5,988 nucleotides of DNA from Deltaproteobacteria bacterium (GTDB lineage: Bacteria > Myxococcota_A > Bradymonadia > UBA7976 > VGTA01): contig VGTA01000231.1 of NCBI GenBank assembly GCA_016874875.1, positions 1 through 5,988 on the forward strand. The letters are read 5' to 3'. Shown one piece after another: positions 1 through 5,988 of the stretch. A program made the position numbers and the translations under genes. Positions within the stretch are counted from its first letter, which is position 1. The number at the start of each line of letters is the position of its first letter. A model generated the notes under the pieces. The model saw nothing but the letters and a program-made list of their open reading frames with translations. It was not told the DNA's origin and searched no databases.

Positions 1-1
1 G

Positions 2-1618
2 CCGCCCCCCTCCTGCGCGCCGCCCCCCCGCGCCCTCGCGCCTGCCCTCGCGCCTGCCCTCGCGCCTGCCCTCGCGCCTGCCCTCGCGCTGCTCGCGCTC
101 CTCTCGCCCCCGCTCGTCGCCTGCGACGACGACACCCCCCCCGGTGGCGTTGTGGGGGGCGTCGTGGGGGGCGGGGTGAGCGCGGGGGTGAGCGCGGGGG
201 GAGGCGCCGGCGCCCCCCCGCCCGCGGGCGCCTCGGCGCCCATCGCCGGGGTGAGCGCCCCCGGCGGCGCCGCCCCCCCCGCGGGCGCCACGCCGCCCCC
301 CGGCGGCGTCCCCGCCACCGCCTGCGAGTTTGACGACCAGTGCCCCGGCGACCTCTACTGCTTCACCGCGCAGGGGCGCTGCGTCCCAGAGCGCCCCTGC
401 GACCCCAGCGGCGCCTGCCCAGGCGGCCTCATCTGCGTGGGCGGGCTGTGCTTTGACGGTGGCCCCGCCGGCGGCGCGAGCGCCCCCGCCGCCGCCCTCG
501 CCTTTGAGCCCGAGCGCCTGCGCTTCACCTACAGCAACGTGGGTGAGCGGCAGGTGAGCGTGGCGCAGCTGGTCAACCTCGGGGACGAGCCGCTCACCCT
601 CGACCGCCTCGCCGTGGAGGGGAGTCCCGCCTTCGCGCTCTCCGCGCCCCCCATGACGCCGCAGCGCCTCAGCCCGGGCGCGCCGCTGTCGGTGGAGGTG
701 TCCTACACCCCCGACGACGACCGCCCCGACTCCGCCCAGCTCGTGGCCTACACCGCCGAGGGCGCCACCGCGGCGCTGCTCATGGTGGGGGAGTCCAAGA
801 TGTCGGGGGGCGGCCCCTGCCTCACCGTGGCGCCGCGCCAGGTCTTCTTTGGGAGCGTGCCGCGCGGGCAGACCGCCACCCGCGACGTCACCCTCACCTC
901 CTGCGGCACCTCCGACGTGCGCGTCCTCGACGTCCGGCGCGGCAGCTCGCTCTTTGGGGCGCTGCCCGCCACCTTCAGCTTCGCCGCCCCCCCCCGCGCC
1001 ACCCCCATCGCCCCGGGGCAGTCGCTCACCCTGCCTGTCTCGTACGCCCCGCAGCGCGCGGGGCTCGAGGCGGGCTTCATCGAGATTCTGAGCGACGACC
1101 CCCGCGAGCCCACCCAGCGCGTGGACCTCAGCGCCCTCGCCGAGCCGCCACCCCTCCAGGACGTGGCGTTCCACGTGCGCCTCTCGTGGGACACCGACCT
1201 CACCGACGTCGACCTGCACCTCATCGGCCCCGGCGGGCAGGTGTGGACCTGCGCGGGGGACTGCTACTTTAGCAACGGCGGCCCCAACTGGGCCAACCAG
1301 GGCGAGTTCCGCGACGACCCCTTCTTGGACCTCGACGACGTGGACGGCTACGGCCCCGAGAACATCAACCTCGAGGCCCCCGCCCCCGGCGTCTATAAGG
1401 TCTGGGTCCACTACTGGGACGACCACGGCGGCGACGACCCCCGCGCCAGCGTCCAGCTGCTGCAGTACGGGCAGGAGGTAGCGTCGTTTGGGCCGCGCGT
1501 GCTGTCGGACGTGGACGACATGTGGGAGGTCGCCGAGGTCACGTTCCCCGGCTTCACGGTCCGCCCTATCAACGCCCTCAGCGACTACGGGCGCGGGCCG
1601 CTCTGCGTCGGCTTCTAA
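2..1618 (+). CDS. Multidomain surface lipoprotein (Cys-rich module, two ASH-like domains, YfaP/DUF2135-like C-terminus), 5'-partial
   Basis: The frame is open from the first bases to a TAA at 1616-1618, so the start lies upstream of the window. Numbering from the first full codon (nt 2), residues 11-40 are Ala/Leu/Pro-rich and end in the lipobox LVAC, with lipidated Cys41 (nt 122-124) followed by Asp-Asp-Asp. The GTG at 152 could be taken as the start, but that would discard the lipobox. After Cys41 come a Gly/Ala/Pro/Ser linker (about 45-105), an eight-cysteine module (108-150, mostly five residues between cysteines), two beta-sandwich regions resembling ASH/choice-of-anchor D domains (about 163-265 and 271-380; Cys273 and Cys301 could pair), and a C-terminal domain (about 385-520) rich in Asp. 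That last domain carries DVDLHL, DLDDVDGYGPENI and VHYWDDH, typical of YfaP/DUF2135-like proteins, and may bind calcium. Role: probably envelope-anchored adhesion or scaffolding; no enzyme motif is visible. Asp at +2 would favour inner-membrane retention under E. coli Lol rules, which may not apply here. It converges on the downstream regulator gene. Confidence 0.86.
   Translation, partial: PPPSCAPPPRALAPALAPALAPALAPALALLALLSPPLVACDDDTPPGGVVGGVVGGGVSAGVSAGGGAGAPPPAGASAPIAGVSAPGGAAPPAGATPPPGGVPATACEFDDQCPGDLYCFTAQGRCVPERPCDPSGACPGGLICVGGLCFDGGPAGGASAPAAALAFEPERLRFTYSNVGERQVSVAQLVNLGDEPLTLDRLAVEGSPAFALSAPPMTPQRLSPGAPLSVEVSYTPDDDRPDSAQLVAYTAEGATAALLMVGESKMSGGGPCLTVAPRQVFFGSVPRGQTATRDVTLTSCGTSDVRVLDVRRGSSLFGALPATFSFAAPPRATPIAPGQSLTLPVSYAPQRAGLEAGFIEILSDDPREPTQRVDLSALAEPPPLQDVAFHVRLSWDTDLTDVDLHLIGPGGQVWTCAGDCYFSNGGPNWANQGEFRDDPFLDLDDVDGYGPENINLEAPAPGVYKVWVHYWDDHGGDDPRASVQLLQYGQEVASFGPRVLSDVDDMWEVAEVTFPGFTVRPINALSDYGRGPLCVGF
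35..88 (+). repeat. 12-bp tandem repeat in the signal-peptide region (four and a half copies)
   Basis: The unit CTCGCGCCTGCC occurs without change at 35-46, 47-58, 59-70 and 71-82, with a half unit at 83-88. It encodes repeated Leu-Ala-Pro-Ala just before the lipobox. Copy changes would add or remove four residues without shifting the frame. Proline at every fourth position is unusual for the hydrophobic core of a signal peptide. Confidence 0.9.
146..199 (+). repeat. Two further 12-bp tandem duplications after the lipidated cysteine
   Basis: GGCGTTGTGGGG (146-157) is repeated with one change at 158-169, and GTGAGCGCGGGG (176-187) is repeated exactly at 188-199. Both are in frame and give short Gly/Val and Val-Ser-Ala-Gly repeats in the flexible linker. 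The period matches the signal-peptide array although the sequence is unrelated. Confidence 0.85.
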
Positions 1619-1627
1619 CCGCTCAGG

Positions 1628-1655
1628 CGCCGCCCCGCAGCGACGCGCGCGCGGG

Positions 1656-1665
<10 letters not shown>
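1628..1665. other. Weak GC hairpin between convergent genes
   Basis: CGCCGCC (1628-1634) can pair with GGCGGCG (1659-1665) around a 24-nt loop that is itself CG-alternating. It spans the 37-bp gap between the lipoprotein stop and the regulator stop and runs slightly into the regulator gene. No T-run follows on either strand, so it is not a canonical intrinsic terminator. It could slow transcription from either side, but in DNA this GC-rich such stems arise by chance. Confidence 0.2.
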
Positions 1666-2831
<1,166 letters not shown>

Positions 2832-2837
2832 GGCGGG

Positions 2838-2851
2838 GTCCTGTGTCCTGT
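2838..2851 (-). promoter_or_regulatory. Duplicated Shine-Dalgarno block of the activator gene
   Basis: On the minus strand ACAGGAC occurs twice in tandem (2851-2845 and 2844-2838), and each copy contains AGGA. The proximal AGGA sits seven bases before the ATG at 2831, a normal spacing, and supports that start. The distal copy is seven bases further out and may act as a standby site or be a simple duplication. Confidence 0.6.
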
Positions 2852-2863
2852 GGGGGCGTCGCG

Positions 2864-2880
2864 AGGTGACGGCGTCACCT
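2864..2880. promoter_or_regulatory. 17-bp palindrome, candidate operator upstream of the activator gene
   Basis: AGGTGACG (2864-2871) and CGTCACCT (2873-2880) are exact reverse complements around one central G. The site lies 32 bp before the activator's ATG. An uninterrupted 8+1+8 palindrome with a one-base centre suits a dimeric DNA-binding protein better than an RNA hairpin. It could be a site for the activator's own Fis-type HTH or for an unlinked repressor; the sequence cannot say which. Confidence 0.5.
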
Positions 2881-2920
2881 GCCTGGGCGCCCGGTGGCCC
2901 AGAGCGACTCCCCCTTCGCC

Positions 2921-2974
2921 GTTTTTTGGGATGTGTTTCCCACTTTTTGCGCCGCGGGTGATTTTTTTTGAATA
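2921..2974. promoter_or_regulatory. T-tract-rich, possibly curved segment between the oxygenase and activator genes
   Basis: Runs of T on the plus strand lie at 2922-2927 (6), 2936-2938 (3), 2944-2948 (5) and 2962-2969 (8) in an otherwise GC-rich surrounding. Their centres are about 12, 9 and 20 bp apart, close to one, one and two helical turns. On the minus strand these are A-tracts upstream of the activator gene, so they are not a U-run terminator for the oxygenase gene. Promoter or bending DNA for the activator is the likeliest role; I could not fix -35/-10 hexamers. Confidence 0.35.
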
Positions 2975-2990
2975 AGGCGCCCCCCCGCCC

Positions 2991-3821
2991 TCAGCCCCCC
3001 CCCTTCAGCCGCCGCAGCAGGCGCCCGAGGCGGTGATAGAGCACCGTCTTGCTCTGCGCGGTCCGCACGATGGGCGCCCCGGTCGTGTAGGGCACAAAGA
3101 GGCTCCTGCGCTCAGCGTTGAGGCGGGTGCTCTGCGCCACGCGGTGCCACAGCCGCCCGTCGTGCACCGTCATGTCGCCCGGCTCCGTCTCCACGCACAG
3201 CTCCTTGGGGTCGGGGCGGTGATAGATAAAGTAGGGCTTGCGGAGGAGCGTGGAGAGGAAGCCCTGCGTGTGCGTGCCCGGCAGGAGGCGCAGGCCCCCG
3301 TCGGCGGGGGTGATGTGGTCGAAATGGAGCCCAAAGTTGAGCATCTGCTGCGGCATCCGCAGATAGAAGATGTCGCGCAGGCCGTCGGTGTGCCAGCCGA
3401 GCCCCGGGCGCGCGCTGCTCGGGGTGTTGACGTAGCGGTTGAGTACCACCCCGTCCTGCTCGCTGTGCCCCACGCGCGCGCCGTCGCCCACGAGGCCCTT
3501 GAGGGGCTCAAAGCGCGCGTCATCGAGCAGGGCTCGCAGGGCGGGGGCGCGCTCGCTGCTGAAGGGGATGCGGTAGATGGCGGGCTCGCCGCTGAGGCCC
3601 GGCCCAAAGAAGAGCGGCACGCCCTTGATCTCGCGCACCCCCTCCGCCAGCAGCGCCGCCTGCAGCTCGTCTTGGGTGCGCTTCACCAGCTCCACCTCCT
3701 CCGGCGTGAGCACGCCCTTAAAGTGAAGGTAGCCGTGGGCGTGCAGGTAGGCGCGCTGCTCAGGGGTGATCTCCGCGCCGAGGCGGAAGGTGGCGCCGAG
3801 GGGGGGGGCGGGGGGGCTCAT
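2991..3821 (-). CDS. Phytanoyl-CoA dioxygenase (PhyH)-family Fe(II)/2-oxoglutarate oxygenase
   Basis: A 276-residue protein of normal family length, probably a cytoplasmic non-haem iron hydroxylase using O2 and 2-oxoglutarate. The iron-binding facial triad is visible: His144 and Asp146 in GWHTDGLRD, and the distal His226 in MTVHDGRLWHRV. Arg239, in the ERRSLFVPY stretch, is the expected 2-oxoglutarate anchor. The segment HITPADGGLRLLPGTH (169-184) matches the family's 'enough-to-be-admired, PGSH-like' loop before the distal histidine. The N-terminus has the usual opening, in which the protein 'comes up' to HGYLHFKGVLTPEEV (29-43). The substrate cannot be inferred. I chose ATG at 3821 because the frame stays open upstream to 4100 only through repeats and GC-skewed DNA giving an Arg/Pro-rich, unfamily-like extension. 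No strong Shine-Dalgarno precedes it, so the start is moderately certain. C7 and C9 runs follow the start and a G9 run precedes the stop. It is divergent from the primase-helicase gene and upstream of the activator gene, 159 bp away. Confidence 0.9.
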   Translation of the reverse strand: MSPPAPPLGATFRLGAEITPEQRAYLHAHGYLHFKGVLTPEEVELVKRTQDELQAALLAEGVREIKGVPLFFGPGLSGEPAIYRIPFSSERAPALRALLDDARFEPLKGLVGDGARVGHSEQDGVVLNRYVNTPSSARPGLGWHTDGLRDIFYLRMPQQMLNFGLHFDHITPADGGLRLLPGTHTQGFLSTLLRKPYFIYHRPDPKELCVETEPGDMTVHDGRLWHRVAQSTRLNAERRSLFVPYTTGAPIVRTAQSKTVLYHRLGRLLRRLKGGG

Positions 3822-3858
3822 GCGGGCTCGCGGGGGGTGGCCGGGGGAGAGGCGGGGG
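3800..3858 (+). repeat. G-quadruplex-type tract over the oxygenase start
   Basis: The plus strand has six G-runs: 3800-3808 (9), 3810-3816 (7), 3824-3826 (3), 3832-3837 (6), 3843-3847 (5) and 3854-3858 (5), separated by loops of 1, 7, 5, 5 and 6 bases. This satisfies the usual four-run, short-loop quadruplex pattern. G is on the template strand of the oxygenase gene, so the fold would form in DNA rather than in its mRNA. The first two runs are codons 2-8 of that gene. Confidence 0.55.
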
Positions 3859-3898
3859 ACGGCGCTGAGCGTACCGCAAGGAGCGACTCGGGTGAAGC

Positions 3899-3942
3899 TT
3901 CTCTGTTTCTTCTCTGTTTCTTCTCTGTTTCTTCTGTGTTTC
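3899..3942. repeat. Four tandem 11-bp direct repeats (iteron-like)
   Basis: TTCTCTGTTTC occurs exactly at 3899-3909, 3910-3920 and 3921-3931, and as TTCTGTGTTTC at 3932-3942. The 11-bp period is about one helical turn, so a protein reading each copy would line up on one face of the DNA. Because 11 is not a multiple of three, the array does not encode a repeated peptide, which argues that the long upstream frame of the oxygenase ORF is not coding. It lies 77 bp before the oxygenase ATG and abuts the AT-rich island. Confidence 0.92.
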
Positions 3943-3987
3943 AAATAGTTATGAATGTGCTCCAATGTAGGCATAAATAAAGGGTTT
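3943..3987. promoter_or_regulatory. AT-rich island, probable divergent promoter zone or unwinding element
   Basis: By hand count, 14 of 45 bases are G or C, against a much higher share in the surrounding DNA; together with the adjoining repeats the 89-bp stretch is about one-third GC. Weak promoter-like hexamers exist: on the plus strand TTATGA (3949-3954), 17 bp, CATAAA (3972-3977), matching consensus at 3 and 4 of 6 positions. The minus strand offers similar weak matches around CATAAC. Promoter for one or both flanking genes is most likely; a DNA-unwinding element is the alternative. Confidence 0.4.
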
Positions 3988-4031
3988 GACCGCGCCGAGG
4001 GCTGTGGCACTCTGCGCGGGCGATTCGCAGA

Positions 4032-4050
4032 GGGGCGCGCCGCGCGCCTC
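4032..4050 (+). other. GC hairpin in the primase-helicase leader
   Basis: GGCGCG (4034-4039) pairs with CGCGCC (4043-4048) across a three-base CCG loop, extended by a G-U pair (4033/4049) and a G-C pair (4032/4050). No T-run follows. It may be a leader structure or attenuating stem in the transcript, or a chance product of GC-rich sequence. Confidence 0.25.
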
Positions 4051-4134
4051 CCCCCTCTCGGCTCGCCCGGTCCCCCCTTGACCTCCCGCCTCGCCCCCAC
4101 GAGGCGCCCCGCACCGCGCTCCCCCCCACAGAGC

Positions 4135-4140
4135 AGAGGA
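4135..4140 (+). promoter_or_regulatory. Ribosome binding site deciding the GTG start of the primase-helicase gene
   Basis: AGAGGA ends four bases before GTG at 4145 (GAGG core five bases before it). The nearest in-frame stop upstream is TGA at 4079-4081, and no ATG, GTG or TTG lies in frame between that stop and 4145, so this GTG is the furthest possible start. The next in-frame GTG, at 4211, would remove only a Pro-rich leader. Confidence 0.65.
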
Positions 4141-4144
4141 CGAC

Positions 4145-5988
4145 GTGATTCCGCCCACGCCGCGCCCGCCGACGCCCCCGAGCGCGCCGGGCGCCCCCGA
4201 CGACCCGCTCGTGCTCACCGTCCTGCAGGCCCCCCCCGGCGCGCCGCAGCAGAAGGTGGTGCGCGCGGAGGGCGCGGCGAGCGGCCGGCCGCCGCTGGTG
4301 TGGGCGGCGCACCTCGTCCGCTGCGCCAACATCGACGCGCTCGGCGCGCTGCTCGCCGCGCTCGAGGGGGAGTCGTCGTGCGTGCTCATCCGCGGGTGCC
4401 CGCGGCGGGGGGCGGGGGTGACGCACGAGGCGCTCGACTCGCTCCGCGCCGCCCTCGCGGAGCGCCAGGGCTCCTGGGCGGCGGCGCGCCCGCTCGCCGC
4501 CGCCCTCGCCCGCGCCCGCCGCGCCCTCCGCGCCCTCGCCGCGTCGCCGGGGGCGGCGGGCGCGGCGCTCGAAGAGGAGGAGGCGCGGCTGCTGGCGGCG
4601 CTCGAGGGGCTCGGCTGGCAGGCGCGCCGCAAGACGAGCTTTGAGGAGGTGCCGCGCCGCTGGGTGTGGCTCGACCTCGACAGCGGGCTCGACCTCCCGC
4701 ACGCCGTGGACCTCTCGAGCCCCGCGGAGCACCTCGCGGCGCTCCGGTGGGTGGTGCGCGAGGCGCTCCCCGCCCACTTCCACGGCGTGAGTTTCGTGGG
4801 GCAGTGGTCGAGCAGCGCCTTCCTGCGCGGCAGGGAGGTCAAGGCGCACGTGGCGTTCTTGCTCGACCACCCCCTCGGCGACGCCCAGTGGCGCCGCTGG
4901 TCCTCCTCGTGGCCCCGCCGCTGGGATCCCGCCACCTTTGGCACCGTGCAGCCGCACTTCACCTGCGCCCCCCGCTTTGAGGGCCTCGCCGACCCCCTCG
5001 CCGCGCGCCTCTTTGTGGTGCGCGAGGGGCGCGCGGAGGTGCGCGTGGGGCGCCTTGACTCGTTCCCTGAGTCGTTCTCTGAGTCCTGCACGCTCAGCGC
5101 CAAGCCCGCGCCCGCCCCCACGATCGCGCCTGAGCCGCGCGCCCCCCGCGACTCGCTCGAATCGCTGGAAGCCCGCGAAGCCCGCGCCCCCCGCGCCCTC
5201 GCCCCCGCGCCCGCCGACGCTGTCGCGCGCCGGGGGGTGGAGGGGGGCGGGGGGACGGAGGCGGGGCGGCGGGCGCTCGCGCAGCACGCCGGACTCCTCG
5301 CGCACACCGCCGAGGGCGACCGCAACCGCCGCCTCTACCTCGCCGCCTGCGCCCTCGGGCGGCTAGAGGGGGGCGGGCAGGTCAGCGAGCCGGAGGTGCG
5401 CGAGGCGCTGCTGGCCGCCGCGGGGCGCTGCGGGCTGCTCGGGGAGGTGGGGGCGGCGGAGTGCGCCCGGCAGATCGGCAACGGACTCAGCTGGGGGCGC
5501 GCCCGCCCCCTCGCGCCCGACGAGGAGGGCCCCGCGCCGCTGTCGCTGCACGCCCCCGACTACCGAGCGCGCCTGGCGCGCGCCCTCAACGAGGCTATTT
5601 TCGCCGCGCAGCGCGCCCCCGCCCGCGTCCCCGTGCTGGCGCTCACCTGCGGCGGCGGCAAGACCACGGCGCTGTGCGAGCAGGTGGCGCGGGACGTGGC
5701 GAGCGGGCGAACGCGCGTGGTGCTCTGCCGCAACCACGAGATGGCGGAGGCGGTGGCGGCGGAGGTGGCGCGGGTGGCGGCGGAGGAGGGGCTGCGCCTC
5801 AAGGGGCGCGTGCGGGTGCTCGGCGGCATCCAGCGCCACTGCGCGCTGCTGGCGGCGGCGGTGGGGGAGGAGCGGGAGCGCCTCGCGCGCCTCGCCGCCC
5901 TCGGCCGCCGCGCCCTGTGCGGCGTGGGGGCGCCGAGCGCGGCGGGGCGCTGCCCGCACGCGGCCACCTGCGAGGGCGCGCGCCGCCC
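4145..5988 (+). CDS. Putative primase-helicase: AEP/primase-polymerase-like domain fused to Rad3/XPD/DinG-like helicase with a four-Cys cluster, 3'-partial
   Basis: The frame is open for 614 codons from GTG 4145 to the right edge with no stop, so the gene continues outside the window. N-terminal part: a Pro-rich leader (1-25), a region rich in Ala/Arg helices (about 95-155), then WVWLDLDS (173-180), whose Asp177 and Asp179 fit the catalytic DxD of archaeo-eukaryotic primases. SSS (222-224) and KAHVAFLLDHPL (233-244, His235) fit the S...H nucleotide-binding motif. The stretch WDPATFGTVQPHFTCAP, then FEG.ADPL, resembles the end of such domains in phage and integrative elements. A low-complexity Ala/Pro/Ser/Glu linker (about 305-370) leads to the second part: Walker A/SF2 motif I TCGGGKTT (501-508), a motif Ia-like RVVLCRNHEMAEA, and cysteines 566, 592, 603 and 609 (C-x25-C-x10-C-x5-C). 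CPHAATCEGAR resembles the iron-sulphur region of DinG/XPD helicases; a zinc site is the alternative. Walker B and later motifs lie outside the window. Probable role: priming plus unwinding in replication of an element or in repair. Family calls are from motif memory. Confidence 0.82.
   Translation, partial: MIPPTPRPPTPPSAPGAPDDPLVLTVLQAPPGAPQQKVVRAEGAASGRPPLVWAAHLVRCANIDALGALLAALEGESSCVLIRGCPRRGAGVTHEALDSLRAALAERQGSWAAARPLAAALARARRALRALAASPGAAGAALEEEEARLLAALEGLGWQARRKTSFEEVPRRWVWLDLDSGLDLPHAVDLSSPAEHLAALRWVVREALPAHFHGVSFVGQWSSSAFLRGREVKAHVAFLLDHPLGDAQWRRWSSSWPRRWDPATFGTVQPHFTCAPRFEGLADPLAARLFVVREGRAEVRVGRLDSFPESFSESCTLSAKPAPAPTIAPEPRAPRDSLESLEAREARAPRALAPAPADAVARRGVEGGGGTEAGRRALAQHAGLLAHTAEGDRNRRLYLAACALGRLEGGGQVSEPEVREALLAAAGRCGLLGEVGAAECARQIGNGLSWGRARPLAPDEEGPAPLSLHAPDYRARLARALNEAIFAAQRAPARVPVLALTCGGGKTTALCEQVARDVASGRTRVVLCRNHEMAEAVAAEVARVAAEEGLRLKGRVRVLGGIQRHCALLAAAVGEERERLARLAALGRRALCGVGAPSAAGRCPHAATCEGARR
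5057..5086 (+). repeat. 12-bp imperfect repeat at the primase-linker boundary
   Basis: GACTCGTTCCCT (5057-5068), GAGTCGTTCTCT (5069-5080) and a half copy GAGTCC (5081-5086) encode Asp/Glu-Ser-Phe-Pro/Ser repeats. Shortly after, near 5153-5187, 9-bp repeats encode Ser-Leu-Glu twice and Ala-Arg-Glu/Ala twice. Both fall in the low-complexity linker between the primase-like and helicase-like parts, where in-frame length change should be tolerated. The Phe/Ser codons here are less GC-biased than in flanking domains. Confidence 0.7.

Larger units (their letters stand above)
3822..4144. other. Divergent intergenic region between the oxygenase and primase-helicase genes
   Basis: This 323-bp gap holds, from left to right: the rest of the G-rich tract (to 3858); about 40 bp of unremarkable sequence; four 11-bp direct repeats (3899-3942); an AT-rich island (3943-3987); and a GC-rich leader (3988-4144) with a hairpin at 4032-4050 and a Shine-Dalgarno sequence. 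Promoters for both flanking genes should be here. I see no small gene with convincing protein-like composition in any frame. Confidence 0.7.

Noticed and set aside
35..88. 12-bp array as a CRISPR or transposon repeat
   Set aside because: There are no spacers, the units are directly adjoining and in frame with the lipobox, so it is a coding minisatellite.
2885..2892. GGGCGCCC palindrome beside the 17-bp operator-like site
   Set aside because: Only eight bases and made wholly of G and C; expected often by chance in this composition.
2910..2927. T6 run as an intrinsic terminator
   Set aside because: No plus-strand gene ends upstream of it and no stable stem directly precedes it; on the minus strand it is an A-run.
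4005..4019. TGGCAC as a sigma-54 -24 element upstream of the primase-helicase gene
   Set aside because: The -24 half is perfect, but the position where the -12 GC should fall reads GG and there is no TTGC, so the essential second half is missing.
3822..4100. 93-residue N-terminal extension of the oxygenase
   Set aside because: It would run through the 11-bp repeats and the AT-rich island; its composition is unlike the PhyH family and the 276-residue form already has the complete family opening.
3941..5325. Two overlapping minus-strand open frames of about 455 codons
   Set aside because: Both are Arg/Ala/Gly/Ser-rich without domains and lie antisense to the primase-helicase frame, which has protein-like composition, recognisable motifs, a good ribosome site and stays open to the edge.
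5363..5967. Minus-strand open frames of 198 and 135 codons at the right end
   Set aside because: Low-complexity shadows of the helicase part of the plus-strand gene.

Overview
The window is very GC-rich bacterial DNA with G/C-ending codons nearly everywhere. Its first gene joins a lipobox, an eight-cysteine module, two choice-of-anchor/ASH-like sandwiches and a YfaP/DUF2135-like C-terminus, a combination I associate with Myxococcota and Bradymonadota-type genomes. That placement is inference; no marker gene is present. I see no rRNA, tRNA, CRISPR array, insertion sequence or attachment site.

Layout, left to right. (1) 2-1618 (+): 3' part of a surface lipoprotein gene whose start lies before the window; its 5' end is built of 12-bp tandem repeats. 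(2) 1656-2831 (-): a sigma-54 activator with an intact AAA+ domain and a C-terminal Fis-type helix-turn-helix but no N-terminal sensor domain. It converges on gene 1 across 37 bp. (3) 2832-2990: intergenic region with a duplicated Shine-Dalgarno block, a 17-bp near-perfect palindrome and helically spaced T-tracts. (4) 2991-3821 (-): a phytanoyl-CoA dioxygenase-family Fe(II)/2-oxoglutarate oxygenase, upstream of and co-directional with the activator gene. (5) 3822-4144: a divergent intergenic region with a G-quadruplex-type tract, four 11-bp direct repeats and an AT-rich island. (6) 4145-5988 (+): a large gene, open at the right edge, that joins an archaeo-eukaryotic-primase-like domain to the N-terminal part of a Rad3/XPD/DinG-like helicase with a four-cysteine cluster. 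It has no stop codon in the window, so a complete-ORF search misses it, and long antisense frames cover the same DNA.

Working together: the oxygenase and activator genes could share a transcript, but the activator also has operator-like DNA directly upstream, so autoregulation or separate expression is equally possible. The primase-helicase is the strongest candidate for an uncommon system. Next to it lie four direct repeats of one helical turn each and an unwinding-prone AT-rich stretch, the layout of an iteron-type origin. It could also be just the divergent promoter region. The replicative-element idea is a hypothesis; no integrase, partition gene or other mobile-element marker is visible.
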